Below the pieces are notes generated by a model that saw only the letters and a program-made list of their open reading frames with translations, did no database searches and had not been told where the DNA came from. Positions 25,090 through 35,230 of a stretch of 64,000 nucleotides of DNA are shown here, piece by piece. Position numbers and translations under genes: made by a program. Each line of letters opens with the position of its first letter. Within the stretch, counting starts at the first letter, position 1. This DNA is from Trichobilharzia szidati (taxonomy: Eukaryota; Platyhelminthes; Trematoda; Strigeidida; Schistosomatidae). Where the stretch lies: the NCBI GenBank assembly GCA_944472155.2, contig OX235271.1:43450633-43514632 (forward strand). Direction: 5' to 3'.

Positions 25090-26030
25090 CATACTAAGTG
25101 ACCAATTTTGAGTAAATGTTCAATCGTACCACTTCTCATTGATCCATTCTGCCCTTGCTGCAGTTTGATAGGACAGTTCTCCTTGAGGATTTTAGATAAA
25201 ATACACGTTGAGCTACCGATATATCTCGCTTCTTGGCAACAATTGAATTGGTAGGTGCATGTAGAAGAGATAAAATGCGATCGTTTATCCAGCTATTGCA
25301 GAACACTGGGCGGCATGAGGATACAACTGTTAATGTAGCAGTGAAAAATGTTATTTTTGGGGTGTTTGATATGCTTTTCTTTAGTGTCGATACGAGGGTC
25401 ACACTCATCTATAGCATCTTCTTCAAAACAGAAATGGGGTGTTTTTTGTTGATTCTTGTTTTCATGCACAGAGCTTGGGAGGGAGGTGCTTTCAAATCGT
25501 GCATACCACAAAAGATTGATCTCTTATCTACTGACTCAGGGCTGCAGATTCATCGGATCTTAGTCACAAGAAGTATTATCACGATCCACTTGCAATTAAT
25601 GGGAACCCAACCGTAAAAGTTCGTCAACTGGCCATTCCACGTAGGCTTTCTATATACTTATCTATCCGAATTCTGATCGGTCTTCTTTGTTGGTCAAACG
25701 TCCGGAAAGGAGTTTTCTGTTTGGTTCCTACTTCAATTGTAGACTCGACTATCAGCTATTAAAAACTTGTGTGGCATTATTTACGTGACATTTATTATCA
25801 CGAATAGGGAAAGTATCATGAAAATATCTTTTGTGCAGAAAAAGTCTGTTGACTGTCCACTTCAAAACTGCCATGAAAATATCTGCAAGTACCCGATCTA
25901 ATGATGACGCCTTAGCCACGCCATCTTTCTGACTGTAAACAATATCCATGAATGTGGACTGAACATTCAGAGTGTATCTCAGTAGTTCTTTTAACTTGGA
26001 AATATTAGGCACACCAGTCAAAGCTTTCGA
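25090..26030 (-). mobile_element. Penelope-like element remnant, frameshifted
   Basis: Minus-strand remnant of the same subfamily as 21432-22556. From high to low coordinates it shows LKELLRYTLNVQSTF, then QKDGVAKASSL (decayed motif B), then YFHDTF (decayed YVDD), at 25752-26021. Next come GWVPINCKW and TKIRRICSPES near 25540-25620, then FFTATLTVVSSCRPVFC (25136-25408), and a GIY-YIG remnant reached only after a frameshift. Multiple breaks and loss of both RT aspartate contexts make it a dead copy. Confidence 0.82.
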
Positions 26031-26066
26031 CCAAATAAGAAGTTTATTGTATTTGACGTATTTTGT

Positions 26067-26255
26067 GCGTCGGTGGCACAGTGGTTAGGACTCTCGCCGA
26101 CCATGCACATGGTCCGGGGTTCGATCCCCTGCCGACGCACACCCGATATCTATGGTCGGCCTGCAAAATTTGGGCTACCGATATCATATGCTGAAAATTC
26201 CATACTTCTACTAAAAGTACTGTGTGGAATCAAGCTGTACTCAAAAAAAAAAATT
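26067..26255 (+). mobile_element. tRNA-derived SINE, copy 1
   Basis: The head (26067-26139) is 73 nt, the length of a tRNA. The acceptor arms GCGTCGG (26067-26073) and CCGACGC (26132-26138) pair perfectly. The T arm CGGGG (26115-26119) pairs with CCCTG (26127-26131) around a canonical TTCGATC loop. Box A is TGGCACAGTGGTTAGGA. The D and anticodon stems no longer pair, so it is not a working tRNA. A unique body of about 100 bp and an A-rich tail follow. A second copy lies at 37094-37278. Confidence 0.85.
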
Positions 26256-26936
26256 TTAGGTAGCCTAAATTGTTTTGTAACAGTGTTTTTGCCTCCTACT
26301 GCCTAGGATTCACGAGTCATTTATTATAGGTAGTTGTTTTAGTTCGCTTTTTTTGTGTTAGCAAGCAAGTGGGACAGATTTTGATTTCTGTTTGTCACGT
26401 ATTTATTGCTGACATATATTAACAATCGGACTGACAATAAGTATTCCAAAACAATTTCAATCTGTTAAGGATTCCTTGAAGCAACGTCATTACCACTAAA
26501 TGAAATTGGTTGGTCATTATTTTTTCAGTCACCCTTTTGGCTTTAGTCTATCCTACATAAACACAGTGATAAGAAACACTGCCTTCATTTCATTCTGGCA
26601 AATTGAATTTACGCTGATTTATCAATTCCAGTCAGCTATTTTACTAATTACGCTACAATCAGACACATTTATGTAAGGAAACAATTTGTAGTCACGCTAA
26701 TAGTGAAGGTAATACCAACAGGAATACTCATTGCATGGATAAGACTGCTAGATGTTTACAAGAATAGTAGTAAGTTAATTATGGTAGTGAGAGGAGGAAA
26801 CGAATATGAAAACAAAGTAAGATTATTTCCTTTTACAGCCGAAGTAAATTTGTGAGTTTGGTAGATATTCTCTTCCATATTTTGGTACTTTGTATAAAAA
26901 TAACATTTTGCTTTTTCTGTTTCTTTTCACATTTAG

Positions 26937-27527
26937 GAATGCCTAGATTCAGTTACAGAGGCATGGGGTGTAAAAGTTGAAAGAGTTGAAATCAAAGATG
27001 TCCGCTTGCCTATTCAGCTTCAAAGAGCGATGGCAGCGGAAGCGGAATCTGTCAGAGAAGCAACAGCTAAAGTTATTGCAGCTGAAGGTGAAATGCGTGC
27101 TTCCGGTGCTTTGAAAGCAGCAGCTGTAGAGATAAAACAACATCCCATTGCTATGCAATTACGTTATTTACAAACAGTGAACAGCATTTCTTCTGGGAAA
27201 CAGTCAACTATTGTTTTTCCAGTACCCTTAGATTTGACATCATTGTTTCGGGCACAGTATGATCAAGTTTTATGCGCAGATATATTTCAGAATCCGTTTA
27301 AAATACCCAGTAAATTGCATTATATAAGTCCAGATGAAAAGGATGATGAGGATGGCGATGATGAAGAGGAAGAGGAAGAAAGTGATGAATATGAAAATAC
27401 TCGAGGAACAAAAGCTGACTGTGTGCACAAACAAGGGAGTAAAAGGAGTATATTGTCAAAATCACTTAAATTATCCCATCAAATGTCGAGTGATGAATTT
27501 ATGGAATCATTATCACAAATAGTCTAA
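26937..27527 (+). CDS. Stomatin/MEC-2-like protein, exon 3 (SPFH end and acidic tail)
   Basis: 196 codons plus a TAA stop, residues 325-520. It opens directly after a TTTAG acceptor and continues the SPFH fold: EAWGVKVERVEIKDVRLP, QLQRAMAAEAE (354-361 region), AKVIAAEGEM, QLRYLQTVNSIS and STIVFPVPLDL (414-424), the C-terminal oligomerisation and hydrophobic segment of stomatins. After that, residues 457-477 are almost purely Asp/Glu, followed by a Lys/Ser-rich end. The acidic tail is not a standard part of stomatin. No canonical AATAAA is seen close behind the stop; an AATACA variant lies near 27813. Confidence 0.95.
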   Translation, partial: ECLDSVTEAWGVKVERVEIKDVRLPIQLQRAMAAEAESVREATAKVIAAEGEMRASGALKAAAVEIKQHPIAMQLRYLQTVNSISSGKQSTIVFPVPLDLTSLFRAQYDQVLCADIFQNPFKIPSKLHYISPDEKDDEDGDDEEEEEESDEYENTRGTKADCVHKQGSKRSILSKSLKLSHQMSSDEFMESLSQIV

Positions 27528-28400
27528 ATCTTTATTGAATTCAGATGAACCAACTATGGATCAACTTCTGTTTCTGTTTTTTTGTTTTTTTTGAACAATA
27601 TGCCTTCATTATATAATTAGGGTGTCATGCATGTTTGTATATAATCAAAGGTTTCTAACAGAATTACAGATACCAGTTAAAAGATATATATATGTGAGAT
27701 CACATGGGTGATGAATATTTTTATGTTTCCATGAGTAGTTGAAATAGAAGTTACTTCTGCTCAGTAGTATACTCGTTCTCACTTGGAATTTTCCCCTAGA
27801 AATACTTATTATTAATACAAAGTAAACGTTACTTGGGTCTGTATGTATTTCTGATAAACTCTACAGGCAGATAAGCACAGGAGCTCGTATAAACATAATC
27901 TATGCCTGAATAGTAATTAAAATGAAAGGAATCCAAATGTTCAAGACAAAGCAGTACTCAACTTAGTATTAAATATGCGCTAAATGTTGAAGATGTGAGG
28001 TTTCAATGGTAACTATATGTCAATCAGAACAAATCATATCATTTCATCATCAATCTTCCATCCTATTTAGTTGTCAAGGAACTTAGCCCTAAGTTCCTAT
28101 TGTAACGAAAACGCTTTGAACCGATAATGACTATGTATTTGTCCAAACTTTAAATCCAAAACACCAGTATTCCTTGAACGAATTTATATTGTTTGGCCAT
28201 TAAAGCAAGACAAAATACAAAGTCTACAAACAAATGAAGTTATAAAGTACTTTTATTCGTGTTCTTTCCGCCTTCTTCCAACTTGCACGTGATCGTACCA
28301 TTCGCGCCTTCGAGTTGCCCACCAATGGCTGCCAGTTCCAATTAACAAACATTCAATGTTCACATCCATTAACATTAGTCATCATATGTAACAAATAAAA
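27528..28400. other. 3' flank of the stomatin-like gene
   Basis: AT-rich sequence after the stop codon, likely 3' UTR followed by intergenic DNA. A T-rich run (27573-27592) and a short TA microsatellite near 27685 are present. No coding feature or recognised repeat was seen. Confidence 0.45.
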
Positions 28401-28401
28401 G

Positions 28402-28738
28402 AAAGAAAATTTTCTTTTCGACGATATCATCAACTAAGCTGTACATTCCTGTATTTATAATAAATAGGTGGGAAAGTTCCAGAATAATTTCCCGTCAATG
28501 GTCAAATTAATAAAATTACAATCAGGAATTAAAATGCCATAATAAACAAGGGAGACGCAAAGAACTTAAACAAAGTAGCACCCACCATTTGTTTTTTTAG
28601 GTATTTTAATTCCTGATTGTAATTTTATTAATTTTACCTTTGACCGGAAATTATTCTGAAACTTTCCCACCTATTTATTATAAATAAACGAATGTACAGC
28701 CTAGTTGATGACTTCGTCGAAAAGAAAGTTTTCTTCGC
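28402..28738. repeat. Long inverted repeat (about 140-bp arms)
   Basis: Left arm about 28402-28545 and right arm about 28598-28738 are reverse complements with scattered mismatches. Matching blocks include TATAATAAATAGGTGGGAAA, AATTACAATCAGGAATTAAA and CTTTTCGACGA. The spacer is about 50 nt. No ORF. It could be a foldback element, a MITE or two inverted insertions. Confidence 0.88.
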
Positions 28739-28740
28739 TG

Positions 28741-29840
28741 CAACTATCTTATTATTCCCTTTGATCTAATGTGGATATTCCGTGATTTGAGAAAGCAAGA
28801 AACAATAAGAGACTTGATGTAAAACAGCTTTTCTTCTGAGTGATAACATCCTGAAATTATAAAACTACCACATGTAACGCTGAACACATGACTATTTCAC
28901 AATCAAAGCGAAGTTTACAATTCGGAACACAATGACTGATCATGAAACTGAAGTATGAATTAGTGAATATTATATTCCGATAGGGAATTTCATAATTAGA
29001 GACAAAATACTTCTGGATGAACAGATATGGTGACTTTAAAACACACAGGGATTAAAAAATGCGCACTCTGGAAGCCTTACCAATGAATTTCACTTGGTGG
29101 AAAGGAACTGTCCAGAAAGAAACATTACAGGCGCATGATAGTGATGTTGTATGTGGCACAGTGATATACGGTTCACAGGAAACTTTGGGATACAATGAGA
29201 ACATATAGTCTTGCAGTCGTCTTTATCCATATTTTAGTCATTTCATACGTATGATAAATTATTATCGCGGACCAATAGTCGCAGCTGCTAAAATGTAAAA
29301 TCAAATCGTTCTGAGAAACGATTTCGGCAGAATGATATTCAGCTTAAAAAAATACTGCTTAAGCTATCTAAAGCTTAAAAAATACTTGGGAAGAGAGAAA
29401 ATAAAACAGAATTTAAATTCTAAGTTGCATTTGACTTCTTTGTGTATGTTTTGATGGCATATAGTCACTTACAAAACCGTCAGTGTTAAATTTAATCCAT
29501 AGAAACACTATGTTTCTAATCCTTAGAAATCAATAGAAAGTGGAATAGAGTTTAATACGTGAATCCAATAAATGAAATAATCCTTTTATTTGATAGAATT
29601 AACTTAAAGAATTTGCTCAATAGATATCCATCATTTTAGCGTTTACCGGAATAATAATGAAAAACTTCTCAGAGCTTTTCTAGCACAAGAAGATTATTAG
29701 TGTTAAGTATGTAATTATTTAATTCAGTTCAGATTGTCCCATCGATTGACTGGACCGAAGTGCTCCGTCTCAGGATGATATGCCGGCTGGGGAAAATCAA
29801 AACTGATGTGAATTATTTAATGAAACCCGTTGCACAAAAG
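28741..29840. other. Non-coding stretch, nothing recognised
   Basis: AT-rich intergenic sequence. I see no open frame with family motifs, no tRNA-like block and no strong inverted repeat. Confidence 0.5.
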
Positions 29841-30025
29841 GTGGCTCTCGTGGCTCAAGTGGTCTAGTGGATAACACTTTGGCGTTTGAGACTATGAGCA
29901 CTGGGTTCGAGCCTCGCTGGGAACAACTTCACTCACTGGTGAATGCAGGTACATCCAGTTGACGAGTCACGAACAGGACGAAATACGCATCCTGGATTCC
30001 ACTGCTAATCACTAATAACCAATCG
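29840..30025 (+). mobile_element. SMalpha-type SINE, nearly complete
   Basis: The tRNA-like head has a GTGGTCTAGTGGATAACA box A (29859-29876) and a CTGGGTTCGAGCCTCG box B (29901-29916). It is followed by the SMalpha body and the hammerhead at 29953-29997. The downstream CACTGCTAATCACTAATAAC block matches the family's 3' end. The best-preserved SMalpha-type copy in the window. Confidence 0.82.
29953..29997 (+). ncRNA. SMalpha hammerhead ribozyme remnant (C3 to U)
   Basis: Stem I: ATCCAG (29953-29958) pairs with CTGGAT (29992-29997). Core: TTGACGA (29959-29965), with U in place of C3. Stem II is reduced to three pairs (GTC at 29966-29968 with GAC at 29977-29979) plus an A-G mismatch. GAAA is at 29980-29983. 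A short stem III encloses ACGC, and the cleavage triplet is ATC (29989-29991). The fold is intact apart from C3 and the stem II mismatch, so activity is doubtful. Confidence 0.75.
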
Positions 30026-30029
30026 ACTT

Positions 30030-31430
30030 CAATGTTAACTGTGTATTATCAATAGCTTAGGCAGAGACTAAGCAACTGACTGCACGTTGTCCCAGGGAAT
30101 AGAAATGCAATCTTATAAGTTGGTTAATGTATTTGGATATTAACCTTCGCTAATGATTTTCTGTCTTTTAAATGGTGAATAATTAATCAATCTAGGCTAT
30201 GCTTATTTATATACGTGATAATTGATTAACTGTGCTAGAAAAAGGATGCATAGGACTTTTTTATTGATGGACAGATGTTCTGCATTATGATATCAGTTCA
30301 ATCAGGACATGTGTAAACATGATAGTTTTCTGAGAACAGTAGTCACTTAAACATATTATTACTCAGCGTGATTGAGAAGTTCATTATGTACCATTTGAGG
30401 CTTATTAATCAAAAGACCGTGTAGAACTATACTACTAAGGAAATATTTTAGTTTTAGAACACAAAACCAAGTAAATATATAAATATCTATTGAAAAAAGT
30501 GATAAAACCCAATTCTCCATCTATGTCCTCAGTGAGAGACTTCGTCAAATTAAAAACGAGGTCTTTATTTAAAATGTACAGATTTCGGGTAGATCTCATC
30601 AAATAATGCACCGATACATCACAATAAGTGAGGGTGTTGTAATTAAATCTGTTGTCTTTTTAAAGTCTATCCATCAACGTTGGATGTATTGTCTATGCAC
30701 AACTAATAAAGTTCTGCCAGTTGACGATTTTCGGTACGCGCAACGATAGAAACAATTGACAAACGGCTATAGACAGTGTGCTCTTTTTAGAATTCTGTTT
30801 GTTAACATTTTTTTCTTTTGCTGAAACTAAGATCGATTATAAAACCTGTAGAGTGAGAGTGGTTGGGTCAAGGGATAAATATTCGAAGAATAAAATGACT
30901 AAATAAAAATGTTAAATAAATTTGAAGCTTTCAGTTCACTACTTCAAACAACATCCTGGCCATTGAGTTTTCTCTGTAAGGTACAATCTTCCAGGTTGCA
31001 ATTTGTTCAGTAAAACGTGATCATAACAGGTAGTTACTTAAAATTACTCCTTCTAATTAACTTCAGTTGTTCTGAGAGACGCAAATTGCACATTAGCGGT
31101 GAAGGCACCAAGGAATATTGCGTAACACCACATTTCGTATACTCGATAAAAAATCTATACTAGTATACGAAGAAGACGTATGCAAAAATTGTATTTGTAA
31201 AATTTCAGCGAATTGAAATAAACAAGTTTTAAATATGTCTACTGTTCACTTGGCGCCCAATTATTTTAGTCAAATCTTGATCACTGTTCATTTGGAGTAT
31301 ACGAAGTGTTTTGTGTTTAAATGTAGTCGGTTTGGAAGCTGTGGATTTTAATTTGGATTACATGGGTTGTGGAGATTTTAGTTTTATTTTGATTGTTCAA
31401 CTTTTGTTACGAACTAAATACAGTTAGAAG
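30030..31430. other. Non-coding stretch, nothing recognised
   Basis: AT-rich sequence with no recognised gene or repeat. Frames are short and lack motifs. Confidence 0.5.
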
Positions 31431-31435
31431 AATCA

Positions 31436-31900
31436 TTGCAAGCCAATGAGCACCAGAAGGCTGTTTCGTTCCATTTTAGGACTCCTCGCAGTAAAACCCA
31501 GAGTCTTCAAGTTACTAGACCAAGCCCACTGACCATCCAGTCATTGGGCTGGAATTCAGTGACCCTGAACCCTAATTTTCCCAGCTCATCAGTAATGTTT
31601 TCTATAAGTACCCACTTCACCTTGACAAGGTGGACGCCGTTAGTCACAACTTTTCCCAAAAGATTCAGGAAATCCATCCAGTTGCCATCAGTGAGCTGGC
31701 GACTGTTATTAAGATTAATACGATTTATACAAAAAATGTATGCAGGAAATAAAATCACACTAGTAGCTGCTTTCATTATAAAATCTTGACTCGAATTTCG
31801 TTTCGCGTTGGTAGAGACAACATAAATTTTTTTATTATCTTCGACTAAGGAATTCTTCAATATTGTAAAAACGTTGTATGAAATAAACATAATTATAAGT
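31436..31900. other. Unassigned overlapping open frames
   Basis: A + frame of 117 codons (31436-31789) and an opposite frame of 127 codons (31507-31890) overlap. Neither shows a motif I recognise. The segment is less AT-rich than its flanks and abuts the PLE remnant starting near 31905, which suggests it belongs to a repeat rather than a host gene. Confidence 0.3.
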
Positions 31901-31904
31901 TATG

Positions 31905-32650
31905 ATTAATATCTTCTTTATAAGAAAAGCAAATGGTAGTATTAAGAGATATTTGCATTGGAGAAGCACATGGACAGGCCAGTATACACATTTTCATAAC
32001 TTCGTTCTTCTTCACTACAAAAGAAATTGATTAAGGACCGTCAGCCACAGGGTTAGAGGTGTATGCTCAGAAGAGCTAATTAAAAATGAACTAATGATTG
32101 CGTATGATACCCTGATCGAAAATAGCCATCCATCATGAGGAAACGTATGACAAAGAAAGCTGGAAAGGACTATTCTCTATCCGTAAACAAGAAGTCTTTG
32201 TTCATACGACTGAAATTCAAAGGCGATTTACCTAGCGAAATAATTACGAAAAATTTAAGAAAATCAGTTCAAAGAACTTTTATTTCTGGTGAACTACAAG
32301 TCTTATTTTCTACAAGACCGGTGGTGATTCCCCAATCTAAAGATAAAATACCTGGACTAGCCACTTCTAATTGTATTTTTTAAATTCAACTGCGCTTGTG
32401 AAGTGGGTTATATTGGCCATTCCTCTAGAAACTTGATGTTTCGTGCACGGGCCACAAAGCCAATACTGAAGAGTCCTTCTCCATCATCTACCGGGTATCA
32501 AACACATTGCCAAATCATCGAGGTATCGCACACTGCACACAGTACAGGCTATCGCGATTCGCGTGAAGCAACCAGTGCTGTGTGGGCAGAAGAAGCAAAT
32601 CCAGACACTAATACTGTCCTTGCCTTCAATGGAGACTATAATGTTATTTA
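31905..32650 (+). mobile_element. Penelope-like element remnant (palm end to GIY-YIG)
   Basis: Plus-strand fragment. After frame changes it reads NGSIKRYLHWRSTWTGQ, then RGVCSEELIKNELMIAYD, then a segment at 32135-32383 with RLKFKGDLPSEI, RKSVQRTF and LFSTRPV. A frame break then leads to CEVGYIGHSSRNL, the GIY-YIG site (about 32394-32430). The RT catalytic half is absent, and the frame is broken at least three times. A different PLE subfamily from 21432-22556, judged by divergence in the thumb region. Confidence 0.8.
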
Positions 32651-32817
32651 AACATTAATCTTGTTAATAAAACTGATTAATTGTGTATAATGTGATGATG
32701 AAGTTATCGAAAAACATTTTCTTTGTTCAGTAACCATTCTTTTCAAAATTTTGTCTTTTTAAATATGAAAATTCGTAACACGGGTAGATGTTTTTGGTGT
32801 TACTTGAGCCAGTAAGT

Positions 32818-33208
32818 ATTTACATAAAGCAAGAACAACAGTGGTTTGTGCAGAATAATATGGTTCCATCATTTATCTCGTTGGCTTCTCATCAGCTGCT
32901 TACAGCCTAAATAAATTGTAAGGTTTTAACATACTTGCAAATTTTACATGTTGCCAGTTGACAGAAAGTTCCACAATTAGTGAACGGTGCTCAGAAAATT
33001 GTGCTTATAAGTTTTTACGCAGGCACTGCAAGTCAAAATAAATGTATGCATACAACGGTAAAGGAGTTACGTAATAAAGACGAGAGGTGAGTAAGATGAT
33101 GAGTAACTAATAAATTCGGTAACGATGTACTGAGTTCAAATCACGTCATAGAAACAAGAGACAAGCAATATTCTGCACAAACCACTGTTGTTCTTGCTTT
33201 ATTTAAAT
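32818..33208. repeat. Terminal inverted repeats bounding a 390-bp unit
   Basis: Left arm (about 32818-32859) and right arm (about 33167-33208) contain a perfect complementary core of at least 34 nt, including AAGCAAGAACAACAGTGGTT. The interior, read on the minus strand (33115 to 32880), resembles the 3' UTR behind the PLE fragment at 63310-63545: both have a TTACGTAACTCC block, an ATGTTAAAA-type block and a TTAGGCTGTA block. It is therefore probably PLE-derived. Confidence 0.75.
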
Positions 33209-33209
33209 T

Positions 33210-35230
33210 CATCAAGGGGAATAAATGCTAGTTAGTATTATTGACAAGCTTCCATTGTTCCTCTACTCATCTGCATCGTTTACTTCAAAATGAATGAAAT
33301 ATTTGTGTTTTATGAGTGCTTTGATTGTGTTTAGTTATCTTTAAGGATTTTATCATCCCTCTACTCACTTGTGTTGACAGTGGACTTGAAAATGACACTT
33401 TGGTCATCTGACGTTTTAACTGACGGTTAATTTTGGTCTGCATTCACAAGACAGTTTTATAAGACAAACGTATTAGTTGTGGAAAGCACTACTACGCCGC
33501 TTTTATCTTCAAATACAAGAATATAAACTAGTAGTCAAAAGATATAACATAAATTTCTATATAGTAACATCTAAAGACAACTGCTGTAACTAATTCAGCA
33601 GGCGAAATATTGAAGCTGCCAAAGAATTTCTGTCAGTTTGAAACTCAGATCGATCCACACTTGACAGAAATATGGGTGTGCATGAAATTTACTTATCGAC
33701 TAAGAAAACATTGACCGGCAAAAGTTAACTAACCGGTTAATGAAACAATTATATCGGGACAGTTTGAATGGAAGAATGAATAGACAGACTACAAAAGGAC
33801 AGTATCATAAAAGAAAGCTATTCAGTTCATAAAGAATTCAAAAAACCCACTTCATTTCAGAGTTATTGTCTAGAAGGATATTACAAACTTCTCAGCTCAG
33901 AGAACATATTGAAATCCACATGCTGAATTAAGGGAAATACTTATTTTGCGTTTTTTGGAAACTAATATTCATCAGACATAAATCAAACTACTTTTATAGA
34001 CATTAGATAATCAATGACCAGTGAAATATCAAGTAGGAAATATTAGCAGACGTTAATTACTTAGTATAAAATGCTCAGCCCAAATTTAGAGCTTCTCATT
34101 GAGTTTCATATAAATAAAATAAGCCTCCTTTGATGTCAGTCTTTTTCATGTCCATATATAATCAAATTAATACGCAAAAACCTCTGCGAATAACGATTAA
34201 TTCACTGCGTATATTCTGACATGATTATCACTAAGTTCGTTTAGTTCTCTGTGTGTGTCTCATAAGATTAACACTAGACAATCATTTCTGACCTATATAA
34301 AAAAATAAGAAAAAGAATTGTAATAAATCATACAGACAGAGAGAGACAAAAAAGACTGTTAAAACTGTAGTCTTTTGTTCTGAGAAATAAATAAATCTTC
34401 TCAACTCTGACCCTTAATTAAAAGAGAATATGAATACTACACTTATAATCAATTAACAAAGCCGCAGGCAACTGGTAATAGATGCTTTGTGAGAAGAAGG
34501 AAGACCTCAACACGGTTGGATATTTTCACAAGATGATATTTATTTTCAAAGAGCAGGCTAACACTGGTGTTAATCTGGTGAGTATAAAAATAAGTTAACA
34601 GAAGAATGAATAGTGAGAAATAAGCTAATTTAATCTAACAATTTAAGATGATTGTAGTAAGATATCGCTGAAAGCGGATTTATTGAGTGGTTATGCCATG
34701 CTATGCATGAAATATAATGAGTATGCGTAACGCCATTTCAAGATCAAACACTCAACCCTAATCTACTTCAAGTGTCGCATCATTATACGTTGTAGTAATC
34801 AGTCGAATTACAGTTTTGACATTTCGAACTTGTATATGTTGGTTATGTAAGATAGTTACAAAAAAGCTGTATTTTCTGGTTGTTCACCTGTTCACAGCTG
34901 TTTTACAGTGTGTCAGTGTATCCAAAGAAGTATAATACGTAGTAATGCAATTCCCATTTTCACCAACTAACTGAAAAATTTCTCGAATATTTTAAGTCTG
35001 GTGAAGTAATTATAATTTTATCGCTTACGCTCCCCTGAAAAGAGTACATCTCAGATCTATTGCGAAAAAGATACACTGCACAGGTTTTATGTTATTTAAC
35101 AGAAGTTATTAAAGAGACATAAAAGATATATTTCACTCTTTCTCCCGATTCAAAAGCTGCATTTATCTGCCTTCTGTAAAAGATATCAGATCAGGGAAGT
35201 TAGAGTAAAATAACTGTCATTGGTGTTAGA
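33210..35230. other. Non-coding stretch, nothing recognised
   Basis: Two kilobases of AT-rich sequence without a recognisable gene, RNA or repeat. Confidence 0.5.

Larger units (their letters stand above)
19575..26936 (+). other. Intron 2 of the stomatin-like gene (7.4 kb)
   Basis: Bounded by a GTGGGT donor at 19575 and a TTTAG acceptor at 26932-26936. It hosts two minus-strand PLE remnants (20700-22632, 25090-26030), a large hairpin (24000-24190), a hammerhead SINE (24190-24400) and a tRNA-headed SINE (26067-26255). No feature was recognised in 19580-20480, 22770-24000, 24400-25090 or 26260-26930. Short open frames there (for example 19799-20089 and 22838-23098) show no family motif. Confidence 0.85.

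Noticed and set aside
26067..26139. Functional tRNA gene
   Set aside because: D and anticodon stems do not pair, no clear anticodon loop, and the same head plus body and A-tail recurs at 37094, so it is a SINE.
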